NCBI GenBank assembly: GCA_026419785.1
Contig: JAODTK010005387.1
Coordinates: 217,334-281,333, forward strand
Direction: 5' to 3'
Origin: Sclerodactyla briareus
Lineage: Eukaryota; Echinodermata; Holothuroidea; Dendrochirotida; Sclerodactylidae
DNA length: 64,000 nucleotides
The notes beneath the pieces are model-generated. The model was not told where the DNA came from and made no database searches. It saw only the letters and a program-made list of their open reading frames with translations. The position numbers and the translations under genes are program-made. Within the stretch, counting starts at the first letter, position 1. Every line of letters begins with the position of its first letter. This document shows positions 9,063 to 20,451 of this stretch, one piece after another.

Positions 9063-10117
9063 CTTTTTGCCAGGCTTGGCTCCCGTCCTGTCTCTGGCAA
9101 GGCATGTGTCCTAACCTTTTCGAAGATGACTTCCCCAAACCCGGCCAGTTAGTGGAACTGTGTGGTGACAGCGGTACAGCAAAAACAGAAGCATTACTCA
9201 ACTTCATCGTGACATGTATCCTACCTCCCGAATGGATGGACTTCACGATTGGAGGCATCGGGACAGGTGTCGTTCTAGTGGACACACACTATCAGTTTTC
9301 GATGTCCGCTTTTTTCTCGTTAAATGTAGAAGAAGGTTGGCTTCTGTGAAAAATCCTCTCAAGATGATTAACAGAGAGAGTCGTGGTGATGGACCTACAG
9401 GCCATAGTTCGGATCGTCCGATCCCAAAACGGAGAGTACAAACGATGTGACGAAGAATGAGCAAACGCCAGATGCTACAGAGGTCGAGTCATTCATCAAG
9501 ACGTGTTTGGAGAAGCTGTACTTGATCCGATGTAACTCTAGCCAACAACTCCTCATTACCCTGCATTCGCTCGAAAATTGTCTTTGCGGAATCGGATCGA
9601 ATGAGCGTCCCTTCTGATCGACTCATGGTCCGCTTTCTACTGGATGGACCGAGCCGGGTTCGGCGACCAGATGTCTTTGCTGACGCTTTCCAGAGGAACT
9701 TGGCTAAGGCTCTGGGGAAGCTTGTTGTCGACAGTCAGATAACAGCCTTTGTTACGCGCGGATATCAAAAACCGAGTGGCAAATCCTAAAGTTCTCTGCA
9801 TCACCTGACTGGCTCGCCCTCCTTCCGGCAGCTGGTATAAACCCAGAAAAGATACTCAAATGTTCATGATTCAGTGCCAAAGACTGGAAAAATACCCTCA
9901 GCCACAGGTTCATTCTCGACAGAGATGAACAACCTGCCTGTTCGGCGGTCGCGTTAATGAGCACAACATCCTAAAACCAGAGAGCGGTTTTCACGGCGAC
10001 AAGAGTGTTACCCAAACCGGTCAAGACATGAAGTTCCTAATTTCCAGTAAAGGTTTTAGACTCATAAGGATGAAGGCGCCCAAGAGTCCGTCTTCTGGGT
10101 CCGTGCTGAATGTATAG
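9063..10117 (+). CDS. XRCC2: XRCC2-like RAD51 paralogue, large last exon, reading frame broken
   Basis: XRCC2 is a RecA-fold RAD51 paralogue that pairs with RAD51D in the BCDX2 complex and supports RAD51 loading in homologous recombination in the nucleus. Recognisable parts in order: LFARLG (9063); PNLFEDDFP (from 9110); a Walker A stretch GDSGTAKTE (about 9164-9190); CILPPEW; a Walker B region VVLVDTHYQFSM (about 9269-9304); KLYLIRCNSSQQLLITLHSL (about 9504-9563); SWSAFYWMDRAG (about 9623-9658); FQRNLAKALGKLVVDSQITA (about 9690-9749); DWKNTLSHRFIL (about 9882-9917); and MKFLISSKGFRL near the C-terminus (about 10028-10063). Stop at 10115-10117. The usual Walker A Gly before Lys is Ala. A linker of about 45 residues precedes VESFIK, longer than in human. 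The human exon 2/3 junction is not interrupted here. The pieces lie in frames 0,2,1,0,2,1,0,2, so there are seven shifts, all equal to one lost base, plus one TGA at 9867. Either an under-polished assembly or a pseudogene. The first exon was not found. Confidence 0.88.
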
Positions 10118-12119
10118 GGTTCCGTACATATTGTATAAAATGTGTGATACCAAATTCAGCTGTATTCATTTCGAATACACGATTGAAATCGTCATCTCAA
10201 AAGTGTGATTGTTATTGTCGCTTACGTCATGTCCGTACATAATACTTGCTCTGTGGAATTGAACATGTAGTCCCACCCTCGTATGCATTTGAAAAATATT
10301 TCAAATCGGACATGCCCTCCGAAATAGGGTGAACTCGCGTATTACGCGTTTCTCTTGACCAAGTGAGAATTTGGAAGAAAAATCACACGGTTGGGGTCGA
10401 ATATAATTCAAAAAGTGTTGAATGAATTCGTTTCTAATCAGAAAGTCATTGACGTACATTTATGCTCGGGATTCAAGGTATGTGCTTGTTAACATGCCGG
10501 TTCTAATATCTCCGTACCTAGTACCTGCCTCTAGGACCGACCATGTCTATCTCCCTCGGTATACTTTTCACTGGTCACACAAAACTCTTGACGACTAATG
10601 CGTTTAAAATGGGCCCAAACAGTGGTCTGTCGGTGGTCGGGAAATTTTACTGAATATAGTCAATCAGTATCCAAGCCCACGCCAGGCTACGCAATTGAAC
10701 ACGCAAGAAGGTCGAAAAGAGTATTCTTCGCCCGGGCAGTATACTCTTACGAAGAGGGACTCCCCACGTGAACCAGTAGTGATAGAATAACCTTGCGGGA
10801 GTTCCCGCTTGCTCCAAGAGGCAACCAACAAGGAGACATGTCTGACAAAATAATGTATAGCAAGTATGCCTGCCTAGGCTGCCTATGAATGTGTCGTCAC
10901 ACATTGACTAGGCAACGCTCATCTTCCCAAATGTTAGGTCCAACAAATGAATAGGCTCCAGCTACTATACGCAGCTTACCTAGTGCCATGGTTAAAATTA
11001 TTATTCCGAATAATGGAACAATAGCACGTGGCATGGCAAATATCTCCTTAACTGTATCAAGTAGCCTACAAAATACGGTTAATGTTTGACGGTTCACCGA
11101 CTCGCGTACGTGATACATTGCTCTTTAACGTTGCAAAGAGATAAGCTGCACAGCTCGTCGGTTTCGAAATGAGTAAACCTTAAAAATCATGAAGAATACA
11201 TCACCTTTATCCCCCAAGACTTACCTGTTGTGTCTTGGATGTCTAACTGAGAGGTTGTATAGCTGCGACTTGGTGTAACATTGATAGGTTGTGGTCTAGC
11301 CCCTTGCCGGGCTCAACTTTTTTTCATGGAGTTGTGTAAATTTGCCTAAGCACTTTGGCCTCTGATTCGAACGATAACGTTTTGTGTTACTCTGACTATG
11401 TAAAATTAAGGGATTCGCTATCATGATTGTCACTGACCTGATTAAGGAGAATGATTAATGAACAACAAAAATTCGAAGTGAAACTCATTTTTCTCAGTTA
11501 CTTCTATACTGTCTGAAGTCGACGTCATCGTACAATGGTAGAGGCAAAACCCCTCGCCTTCAAGCTCGTTGTTTCAAGCCTTCACGAATCACGATGATGT
11601 CATCATCGGTCTTGAATGCAACAAAAGACCTCGGCACCCTCATATTTATCCCCTAAATAATCTTCAAGCTAGTTAGCTAAGCTTCTCTACAAATATTAGG
11701 TGTTCTGTACCACAGCATATCAAAATATTCTCCCTCGGAATGAGATTCTTGAAACATTAAAAATCACCGACCTTCGTTATCATGTCTAGCCATTGATGGA
11801 TAAGAGACGCATGTCTCTCCATGATCTAGGCGACGTATATGATTTCTGCCTAAATCTGTCTATCGATAACGCACGAGTGCGCCTTCAGCGCCGCAGTTTT
11901 GACCTTGCGAAAGTCAATAACATCTGCTGAACACAGATACACATACTCGAATGGAGCCTTGTCATGTAATGAGGATTCTAAATTAGGGGCGCAACCATCC
12001 TGCATGCCTGCCTCCACCAAAGCTACTGATATAGGCATCGATATCGATTATGGTCTCTATTTCCATCGAATGCAGGAAGTTTGCGACTTCTTTTCTGGGA
12101 TGGAGGTGCGTTCTGCTTA
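10118..12119. other. No gene recognised downstream of XRCC2
   Basis: I see no domain, RNA gene or repeat. No canonical AATAAA lies within the first 100 bases after the XRCC2 stop. Short open frames here have no recognisable content. Confidence 0.45.
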
Positions 12120-12124
12120 GTTTA

Positions 12125-12480
12125 TTCGATCTCCAAGAGAAGCTTTATTTGTTGCAGCTGGCGCTTAGCCAGCACCTTCTCTTTTCCTCCTCCCCTCTTA
12201 GCTCCAGCTTCTGCATTTTCTTATCTGCGTGCAATCGCTCTTTTTCGCGAGTTGCTTCCTCTTTCTCAGCCTCCTCCTCCTCTCGACCTCACGTCTTCCC
12301 TCAGCCTCTTGAGCCTTAAGATGTTCTCTTCCATCCATGGAAGATTAGTTCCCTCAGTTCAGCATGCTCTACACCTAGTTTTCTTATTGTTTCACATAAA
12401 TCGTACAAAGTTATATGCATGTGCATCCGCCATATTAACCCACGATAATGGAAAGTCACGGAGCCTACAATAATCCGGCA
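12125..12480 (-). other. Possible Glu/Lys/Arg-rich coiled-coil coding remnant
   Basis: The plus strand is a pyrimidine-rich CTCCTC tract. The minus strand accordingly reads as charged, heptad-like peptide (for example EAEKEEATREKERLHADKK). It resembles coiled coils found beside gag proteins of Gypsy-like elements and also ordinary host coiled coils. It is broken, with no adjacent RT, LTR or zinc knuckle, so the origin is undecided. Confidence 0.3.
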
Positions 12481-12884
12481 AAGTGCACATCATAATGTTG
12501 TAAGGGTGGGGGGCGGGGTCTGCATTCCGAACAGACAAATTGAAGCAGAAATTCCACTCACATATTGCCCGATGCAAATACCGCAGACAACCGACCCAAC
12601 AATTAAAACCGTTGGAGGAATGGCGCGCTCCGCTTCCTCGCCCACCCTGTCAGACATTCGACTGACGATAAAAAACCACTCACGCAACATAATGCAGTCC
12701 CACCAGTTAACCGTTTAATGTCTTGTCTGGGCAACCAGACATGCCTGGTCTTTTTATATACTCACAAAAGCGAAAGGAGTCGTGAGATAGCACAATGTGT
12801 ACAAGGTTGAAGTTCTGGGAGGAAATAACGAGCATCACACCAAAAAACACATTGCCAGCCTTAACTAACGTTCCATGCAACACA

Positions 12885-13030
12885 CCCAAGTGGTTTGCAC
12901 AGTTTGTATAGAGTCGGCCTTCTAAACGGAGATCGGGGTTTGAACCCCAGTTGGGTCATACCAAAGACTACGGTATATGGTACACCGTATGGTTATTTTG
13001 CAGTTGATAAGTGATACGCACGGTCTACGC
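12885..13030 (+). mobile_element. tRNA-derived SINE head
   Basis: The sequence contains a degenerate box A (TTTGCACAGTTTG, 12894-12906), an anticodon-arm-like stretch (TCGGCCTTCTAA), and a near-perfect box B (GGTTTGAACCC, 12937-12947). It continues into GGGTCATACCAAAGAC, a phrase that follows the tRNA head in common invertebrate SINEs. The acceptor stem is not conserved, so it is not a working tRNA gene. The 3' end is unclear. Confidence 0.65.
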
Positions 13031-13094
13031 ATTGGTACATGTGTTTATTTGCCTATTCAGTGTTAGTTTGCTCCCATCTACTTTCTTATTCCTC

Positions 13095-13133
13095 TTTTTT
13101 TTTTTTTTTTTTTTGGGGGGGGGGGGGGGGGGG
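13095..13133. repeat. T20-G19 homopolymer junction
   Basis: About 20 T are followed directly by about 19 G. On the minus strand this is a C run followed by a poly-A. It may be the end of the G-run repeat family. Length is likely unreliable in any assembly. Confidence 0.8.
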
Positions 13134-13399
13134 TCTGTAGAACCGATATCTATCTTTGCAAACTAAATAGAACATATTCTGACACTGGCACTCAGCTCAC
13201 GTGAATTCGCGATTTTTTCACATGCGCGTATACCGGACCCGCATACGCAACGATGGAATCCCAGTCTAAAGTTAACTCTATCCATCCCGGTGTACGGAGG
13301 CTCTAATGTGACAGCATTTCCTACTGAGAGCATTGGATGGAGTTTAAACCGCGGTTTGAGTTCCATTTTGCAGTGCTTCTTGTATATCAGGCTGATAGG

Positions 13400-13826
13400 T
13401 TAAAGGACAATTCCAGCCAAACATATTTGAATGTCATGTGATTGTGCATTGAAAATCATGCCAATCGAAAATCCGTTTCATGTTCATAGATGTTGGTGAT
13501 AAGTTACACATTTTTGAAGAATATTAATTATCAATGCTCAGTTGGCAATTTTGCAAATTGGTAACATTTGATGACGTCATATCTACCAAATTCTGAAGAA
13601 AATGCTAAGAAATATGTCTTAACTTTTCCTTGATAATTAGTAGATATGACATCATAGAAAGGTTGCCAGTTTGTCAAGATCACCAAATCATATGAAATTG
13701 AGGAAGCCATATCTTCCCGACCGAACATGCTATAAACCTGGAACAAAGTGATATTTGAATGATTTTTTATTCTCTTTAACATTATAACACCAAGAAGGTA
13801 TTAATTTGGCTAGACTTTGCCTTTAA
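13400..13826. mobile_element. TTAA-flanked palindromic MITE, copy 1
   Basis: The element starts TTAAAGGACAATTCCAGCC. Its right end read in reverse is TTAAAGGCAAAGTCTAGCC, giving terminal inverted repeats of about 20 bp. TTAA at both sides is the target site used by piggyBac elements. The interior is a second inverted repeat: the arm at about 13560-13590 (ACATTTGATGACGTCAT) pairs with 13637-13668 (ATGACATCAT...GGTTGCC). There is no coding capacity. A second copy lies at 27571-27966. Confidence 0.75.
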
Positions 13827-16800
13827 GTATTGAAATCGGGCCAAAGTGTATTACATGCCTCTACGGTTATTGACAGATTTCGACAAACTTGGATATTAAT
13901 ATCGCCCTCTGGAGCAGCCTTGGCCATTTGCATGCTAAAACGACAAAGGTCGGCCAAGGAAAAGAATCGCGAAAGTATCTCCTGAAATCGAATATTTCTT
14001 TTGACCCATGCGAGGATTTCTCGGGTCATTATAGGTCAAATTCAACCCTAACCCTGAAAATAGAAATAGGCCAGAGTAAAAAAGAAAAAAAAAATATGCC
14101 AAGAGTGTTATTCCCGTCAATAGTTGCAACGTTGGCCACAATGTTGATTGACTTATCCCTACATTTCGAGCTCTGTAAGGTCAAGTGCTATCGGGCAGAA
14201 TCTCTTGGAGAGCGCCTGCAAATTTTGGCAAGCCATTTGAGGTCATTGATCATTGGAGCCCAAACAGTGATGAAACCTTACAAGAACTTATTACGAAATG
14301 CCCGCCTAAGCTATATTCTCTTCGTCGGAACTACCGAAACTGCCTGACTGCTCTTATTTTTTTATTTTTTTTTCATGAACGTCTTCTGAGGTTCACTGCT
14401 AGGTCAAACAAGTGGAAACAAGGTGGACTCATACTAAAAACGTGTTACAAACCCTTGGAGGGTTGTTCGCTGAAATAAAACGTTGCGATAGAATTCCACC
14501 TGCAGTTTGGAAAACCGGAAGGCAACAGAAACAGAGAAGGCCATTGGAGGGAAATGATGACCTATAGCGTGAAAAATGCATTTCCTCACTACTCTTTTTT
14601 TTCGTATTATTTATTTAAATGTGGAATACATTCATTTCGTGTCGTCTCTGCTCGGTCTGTTGGTCACAGGTTTTTGACAGCTCGGTTATAAGATTTAGAG
14701 GCCAAGAAGTTGGTAAACCTAAGAGGTTATATGGTTTGTTCGCTGACAGCTTTTGATGAAACTCTGGTGCAATGTGCATTGACTGTTGGGGCATAATTAA
14801 ACGCTATGAAGGCAAGACATGAAATTATCTAAGGTTATAGCTATAATATGGCTTGAACAACACCCTTCACGAAGTAATGTAAATGATGAAATATAGGGTT
14901 AATTTGTTGCACTGCTCGGAATTCAGTAGAAATTTCTGGTAGTTTTTTTTTGCATGTTCATTTTGCCTCCCAGTACATCTACGGACGACAGGAATATGCC
15001 CTTATACGCCGCCGTCCCATGAGGCCTTTGCCGGCCGTCCACTCATAGCCGTACGGGCATTGTTAAACACATGTAATAATGCCTCTTTGAACTGTTCCAC
15101 CTGCATGCTAACTGCATGAACAGTCCAAGCTTTACGACACTAGTTTCCCACACGTCGAACATTTCGTCACTATCCGTCAGTCGGACCTACAGACTGACAA
15201 ATGGGACATTTGTTCTACCTGCTGACAATTACACATCCATCGAATATTTACGCATCAAACCAGTGTAATAGCCTTCGAGATTACAGATTAGGGGTGATTC
15301 ACAGTTTTGTCAGCAAACTCAACCTCTGATTCCAGGCGGGATATATAGGCGTATTTTATCGATCGGGAGGAGGAATCTGTCGTGCAGATGTACCTTCTAG
15401 TCATTAATCAATAGTGTTCTATATATAACGTCTCCTGAATCACAGAAACCACTTCCGGCAGTCCGGTGAACTCACCTATTAAGAATGAGAGGACGGGGCA
15501 GCTCGGTATAGTCTCACTTTAATAGCATATGGTTTGTCTTTGTGTGCAAAGGAAAGGTAATGTTGCCCACGCGGTCGACATACATAGGCGGCCATCTCCC
15601 AATCTCTGAAAAATAACAAAGATCTATTTTTAGATGGCAATTTATAAGATACGACTGCTCTCCGTATTTTGAATTAATCGCCGCTTATTGCTAGGTAGGT
15701 CAAACTTTAACGACATACACAGGCATGATTGGGTAATATGTCTTCATGTAGGCTACGTACAGATGATAAATCCGAACAATATACTTTATTAATATACAAT
15801 GTTACAATATAATTTACCTGGGCAGCAACGCACCACTTGTTTTCTCTCGAAACAGTATCCAGCGTTAACGATACCATGTGGAAAACTGCTCCATGTACAC
15901 GAATTCCATGCTCTTGCGAGTATTATCTTTGGTTATTTCCGTTATTAGAATAGACAATAATTGCTATAAATTCTAAGTCTTGCCTGGAACCATAACATAA
16001 CATTTCTCTTAAGGTGATGTCGATCCCTATATTGTATTCTTCCGTATGCTGACGAACGTGATCACTTTTACGGAGGATCCCGCATCGTTAACGCATTCGC
16101 AGCCTGCAAACAACTATGCGGAATGCACCCTCTTTAACATCCCCCTCGACAAGATAACTCAGCCGTAATGGAATTTATTCGACTTAATGAATTCCCGCAA
16201 ACTATCGGAACCGCGACGATATTGCGTTATTATCCCACTTCTCATTATCTAGCACTTAGAGCGGAAATGCGTCTTCCCGTCGACTTAATTTTGTTACTAC
16301 GGGTTACGAGAATTTTAAATCAGTATTCCGCAGTTGCAGGCGCGGAGGATGAGCAATTCAATTCTCCTACGAGTGAGGGATACAGTGGGGGTGGTCTAGG
16401 TAAGTTATTTCATGATTGCTTGTATATTAGGCGTAAATAGGCCTACGAATACACTGGTGTATAGGGAGGCCACCTCGATGTAAGGTAAAGTGTATTGTGC
16501 AAACTGTAAAGTATACTATAGGCCTAATATACCCAGTACCTTGATACACCTGGATTTACATTGCCCGTACATAGCCTATGAAACACTTATCAGGTGACAA
16601 GAAAGTTACAGCTGTCTATCACGAGTCATCAGAGATCATTTAAGGTAAAATTACCATTTAAGGTCACATTACCGAACATTCTTGTGGGCAGACCTACATG
16701 TCTGCCACTTCTCTGATTGCAGTGGGGGGGGGGGGGGGTTAGATCCCCCATGACCCAAGTGCCCAATAAATGTTTAACACAAAAAATGATTTTCTGCAGT

Positions 16801-19800
16801 TCAGTAGAGGTTTTGCAGCTGTTACTTAGCAAATATTGCAGCAGCATGTGTCCAGAGGCCATAAATGTTTATTTGCCAATAGGGAGAGCGAGGCCAATTA
16901 TGAGGGCGACTTCCCTTGGGTTCCGACCTCGAACCCCCCCCCCCCCCCCCCCAGACAAACTCCGGTACGCCACCCGTCTGAATGGCTCCACTTCGGTAGC
17001 ACGCTGTTTACACTGTATTCGTACACTGCTACCCACTACTAAGCTATTCGTTATGTGTCTGTTCCATTATCAGGTTTTGGCACGTGAATTATTTCAGCCC
17101 TCCTATCTGCTTCGAGACCATCATCTCCGATTCGCGATAAACATTGTTATCATTAGCTACTGCTACGTGTAAGTAGGCCTATGGGGTTCTAGCGCAATCA
17201 CAATTGTATAGGCTCTGCTGGTAGTGAGCGGCGGAGGCTAAAAAGCAAGGCGTGATGCATATATGAACACTGCAAATGTTAATGTGCTATGACGAACAAC
17301 CAACCTACTTGAGTTATAGTAGTACTTATATAACTTCTAAGTGCAACAAATTGTCCAACCGTATCCTACAAACTATGTCCGTGCTATTCACTCGCGCATT
17401 GTTTTGTCCCCCATTCCTTCCGAATAATGTAGTTCAGAGCGGCAACACGGTATACTCCCGAGACTCTTATTGAGACGGGTCTACACAGAGATAGTGTCAC
17501 TATTCAACGTGCTGTTCGCCGGGCAGTGACGAGCCACTGAGGAGGTCTATCTATCTACGCTTGTTTCATGGCAGTAGTGGAATTCAGTTGACATCATCGT
17601 CGAAAAGGAGGATTAATAACATATTTTTCTAATAAGGTAAGTGGTAGTGATAATTGTGTCATTGAATGTTGTAAGTTAGGCCAATAACGTGAAAGGACGA
17701 ACGACTGTAGATTTTTGTTAAGAACATATTTTAAAGGCTTTCTGATAGTCCTAGGTTAGACAATTCGTGACATCTTCCTTTTTTCGAGATACTATAGAAA
17801 TTGGAATTTCCCCTATTGCAATTTAATAAAATATTTTCGAGAACTCGTATAGATCCCTAATTGTCAGCTTTACTGTAAAAAACGATGTAGGCTAATGATA
17901 TAAACAACCAATTGACATTCATGCAAATTACTCAAATTCAACCTGCTTTGCAAAAGGTGAGGATGTAAGCGAGGAGTATGATAGAAATATGAAATTGATG
18001 AACTAATTAAAGAAAACCGCCGGGTAACGCTGCTGGATTATTTTTTTTACTGATTCAGTCATATGGGCCTGCAAAGGATCTGCGTTAGTTCTAAGGGATA
18101 GAAGATACTGACAGACACAGTTCCATAACTATAGTGGAGTTCTCGGTTGTCGTGAAACCACAGGTTGCCAATAACTTGTTATGGTCGGTATGTTAAGTAA
18201 CATTTCGTTCGTTCGAGAAAATGAGAAAATATTGGAATGAGATGAGGTGAATGGTCACTAAATATTCGGAAAAAAACAATGCATGTATTCTCTTTCTTCG
18301 CGTCTCGAGAAAAGGAATGAGTCACATGGGAAAAGTTATGTAGAATGGGACCATTCATCTTCTCATTCCTGTGGCAAAGGGCGAGTAGAATACGGAATGC
18401 TGGACTATTCGTCGAGTTCATAAATGTCTTAATAGATTGACTTACTGAGTAGCACACATCTAAGACACATGTGTCAGTGAATTGTTCAGTTTAGCATATA
18501 ATTGATCTACTAATCTATGGAGAATCATTAATATACCAACACTGTAGCTCGCAGCATTTATTAATTTTTTTTTATTATTAATTTTCTGCTCATTTACCCA
18601 TATCGGTTGTGAATTATAGGGTAGGGATAACTACGGGTACAAACACAAAATAGCGAATCGTGCAAATTGTGTTCAGGAGAGAGGTTAACCGAAGGGGCTG
18701 TGGTTAACCTCGCTGAATTGACAGGAAGCAATTACAGGGCTCGTTAACTCGCAAAATAGTCAGAAGTCTACAGACAATTCTGAAATTTTGTTCCTTTGTT
18801 AATAATTTTGGCACTTTCAAGAAACGCGTCCAGCACGCCCATCTCAAGCCTGCGTTCACATTAGACCCATTGATTTGCACGTGCACTAAATACTAAGACA
18901 AACGCCCGACCCTGACAATACATTACCTGGGTATATGTTAGTGTATGGCCTGTATGCCCGCTTTTCATAGCTGTGTGATTTTTATTCGAATTTATAAACG
19001 AGTACGTTGCATGATCGATAAAATCTATAATTTGGGGAAAATATGATCATTTTTGCATGTGATCACACATTGGGTTTTTCTTTCCGTATACGTATTATTT
19101 CATCAGTGTGGTCCCTGGGTGAATTCAACCAGTATAAACGTCTGATCGATAAATTTATTCAGGCTGACCTCATATTCCAAGCACATAACCTGACTCGCTT
19201 GTGCTGGTGGCATAGACGAGACTATCTGGTCTGTTCCAGGAATTGCTTGTTTTTTGCGGACTGATACAACCATGCATACATGCAGCGACTGAACTTAAAG
19301 ATGGATTGCCGTCTGCTAGCGTCCAGCGAATAAGCGACGGCGAATTTTGCATGACGTCACGACAAAACATCGCAATGGGGGCTCATATGTAAATTCGAAG
19401 CGATACTTTTCTACCTTATTATTATTCAATTATTTGGACGGAAAAAATGCGTGAAATATACCATTTGGTTTAAATTTATCTAAATGCTGGGTGTAGTATA
19501 TTGTTTACAATATTATTTTAATTGACGACAATCCATCTTTAAACAAATACAGATTCATATTTATGTAACCGTGTTGAACATTAAGGTTCGCTAGGGCAGA
19601 AATACCCTGGCAGTTCTCTATAGCACTAAATGATGTCCATGTTTTTTTGAAAAAAAATACGATCATTCCTCGCATGTGATCATCTTGTTACAGGTATCGC
19701 TGGAAAATCTAGGCTTAGGTAACTACCTATTCTTTACCAACCTGTTCTCTACACAGTTACACAGTTTTGAGTTTGAGTATACTGTAAATGCTCGTTTGAC

Positions 19801-20199
19801 CTTTCACGGAATTCCTTTCCAATCATAGCAATATAACATTAGCATACATTGTAAATATGAATTGGCTTATTCCGCCTGCATTCATTCAATTGGTTTTACA
19901 GAGCGGCAACACTCTTCAGTGTCAAACAGTACAAAATAGACTGAGCCTCCGTGAGACAGGTGGCGCTTGCAAATTTTCTACAGCATATATGATATACCCA
20001 CGGAAAATTAAAATATGGTTATATCGTACGATAACAATTATTCTGAGTTTTAATCACAAGTCCATATAGTTTAATGGGAGATGTATTGTGTTTAGGTTTT
20101 GGTAAGAGGCCTATCTGTATCATGAGTCCGTTCAGTGGGTCTGCTCTTTGTCCATGCGTTATGAATTGAGTGCAACATTTACAACTCTATCCGGGCCAG
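13827..20199. other. Gene-poor stretch with two G/C homopolymer repeats
   Basis: No gene was recognised. An open frame of 152 codons at 13889-14347 is about the length expected once by chance in a window this size, and it has no recognisable motif. A G15 run (16724-16738) and a C19 run (16934-16952) face each other about 200 bp apart. The second is followed by GGTACGCCACC, whose reverse complement begins GGTGGCGTACC, so the pair may delimit one G-run element on the minus strand. TAGGCCTA-type words are frequent (16437, 16520, 17174). Confidence 0.4.
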
Positions 20200-20212
20200 G
20201 CATAAGAATAAG

Positions 20213-20451
20213 AGTAGGATTCCATTAGTGCGCATGCGGGGTGCGACAAGACTTCATAAATGCTAAATAAAAGTGTTATTATATGCTTCATTCGATCTGC
20301 AGAGTTGAAGATATGTTCCATTGCAAATTCATTCCTAATAGACTGGAACGAGTCCCGATGGGGCGAATGTACGACCTGTACCAATGCGGCGTTGATGCCG
20401 CATATTGCAAATGGATTCTTTGGAATATCCTCGATCCCCCCCCCCCCCCCC
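20213..20451 (-). mobile_element. Partial copy of the ~43-bp-TIR TTAA MITE, ending at a C run
   Basis: The left edge contains TTCCATTAGTGCGCATGCGGG (trimmed here to its key words TTCCATTAG and GCATGCGGGGTGCG), the TIR of the element at 39824. The interior at about 20381-20409, read on the minus strand (GCGGCATCAACG, CATTGGTAC, CTCGTTCCA), matches the middle of that element. The copy stops near a run of about 16 C (20436-20451), so the other TIR is missing. Confidence 0.6.

Noticed and set aside
12894-12960. tRNA gene
   Set aside because: Box B is good, but the acceptor stem and D arm do not pair, and the sequence runs into a SINE body.
13889-14347. 152-codon open frame on the plus strand
   Set aside because: About one frame of this length is expected by chance in a window this size, and the translation shows no motif or compositional sign of a protein.
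16168-16440. Possible exon ending in a GTAAGT-like donor
   Set aside because: The donor at about 16399 fits the consensus, but there is no acceptor, homologue or neighbouring exon to support it.
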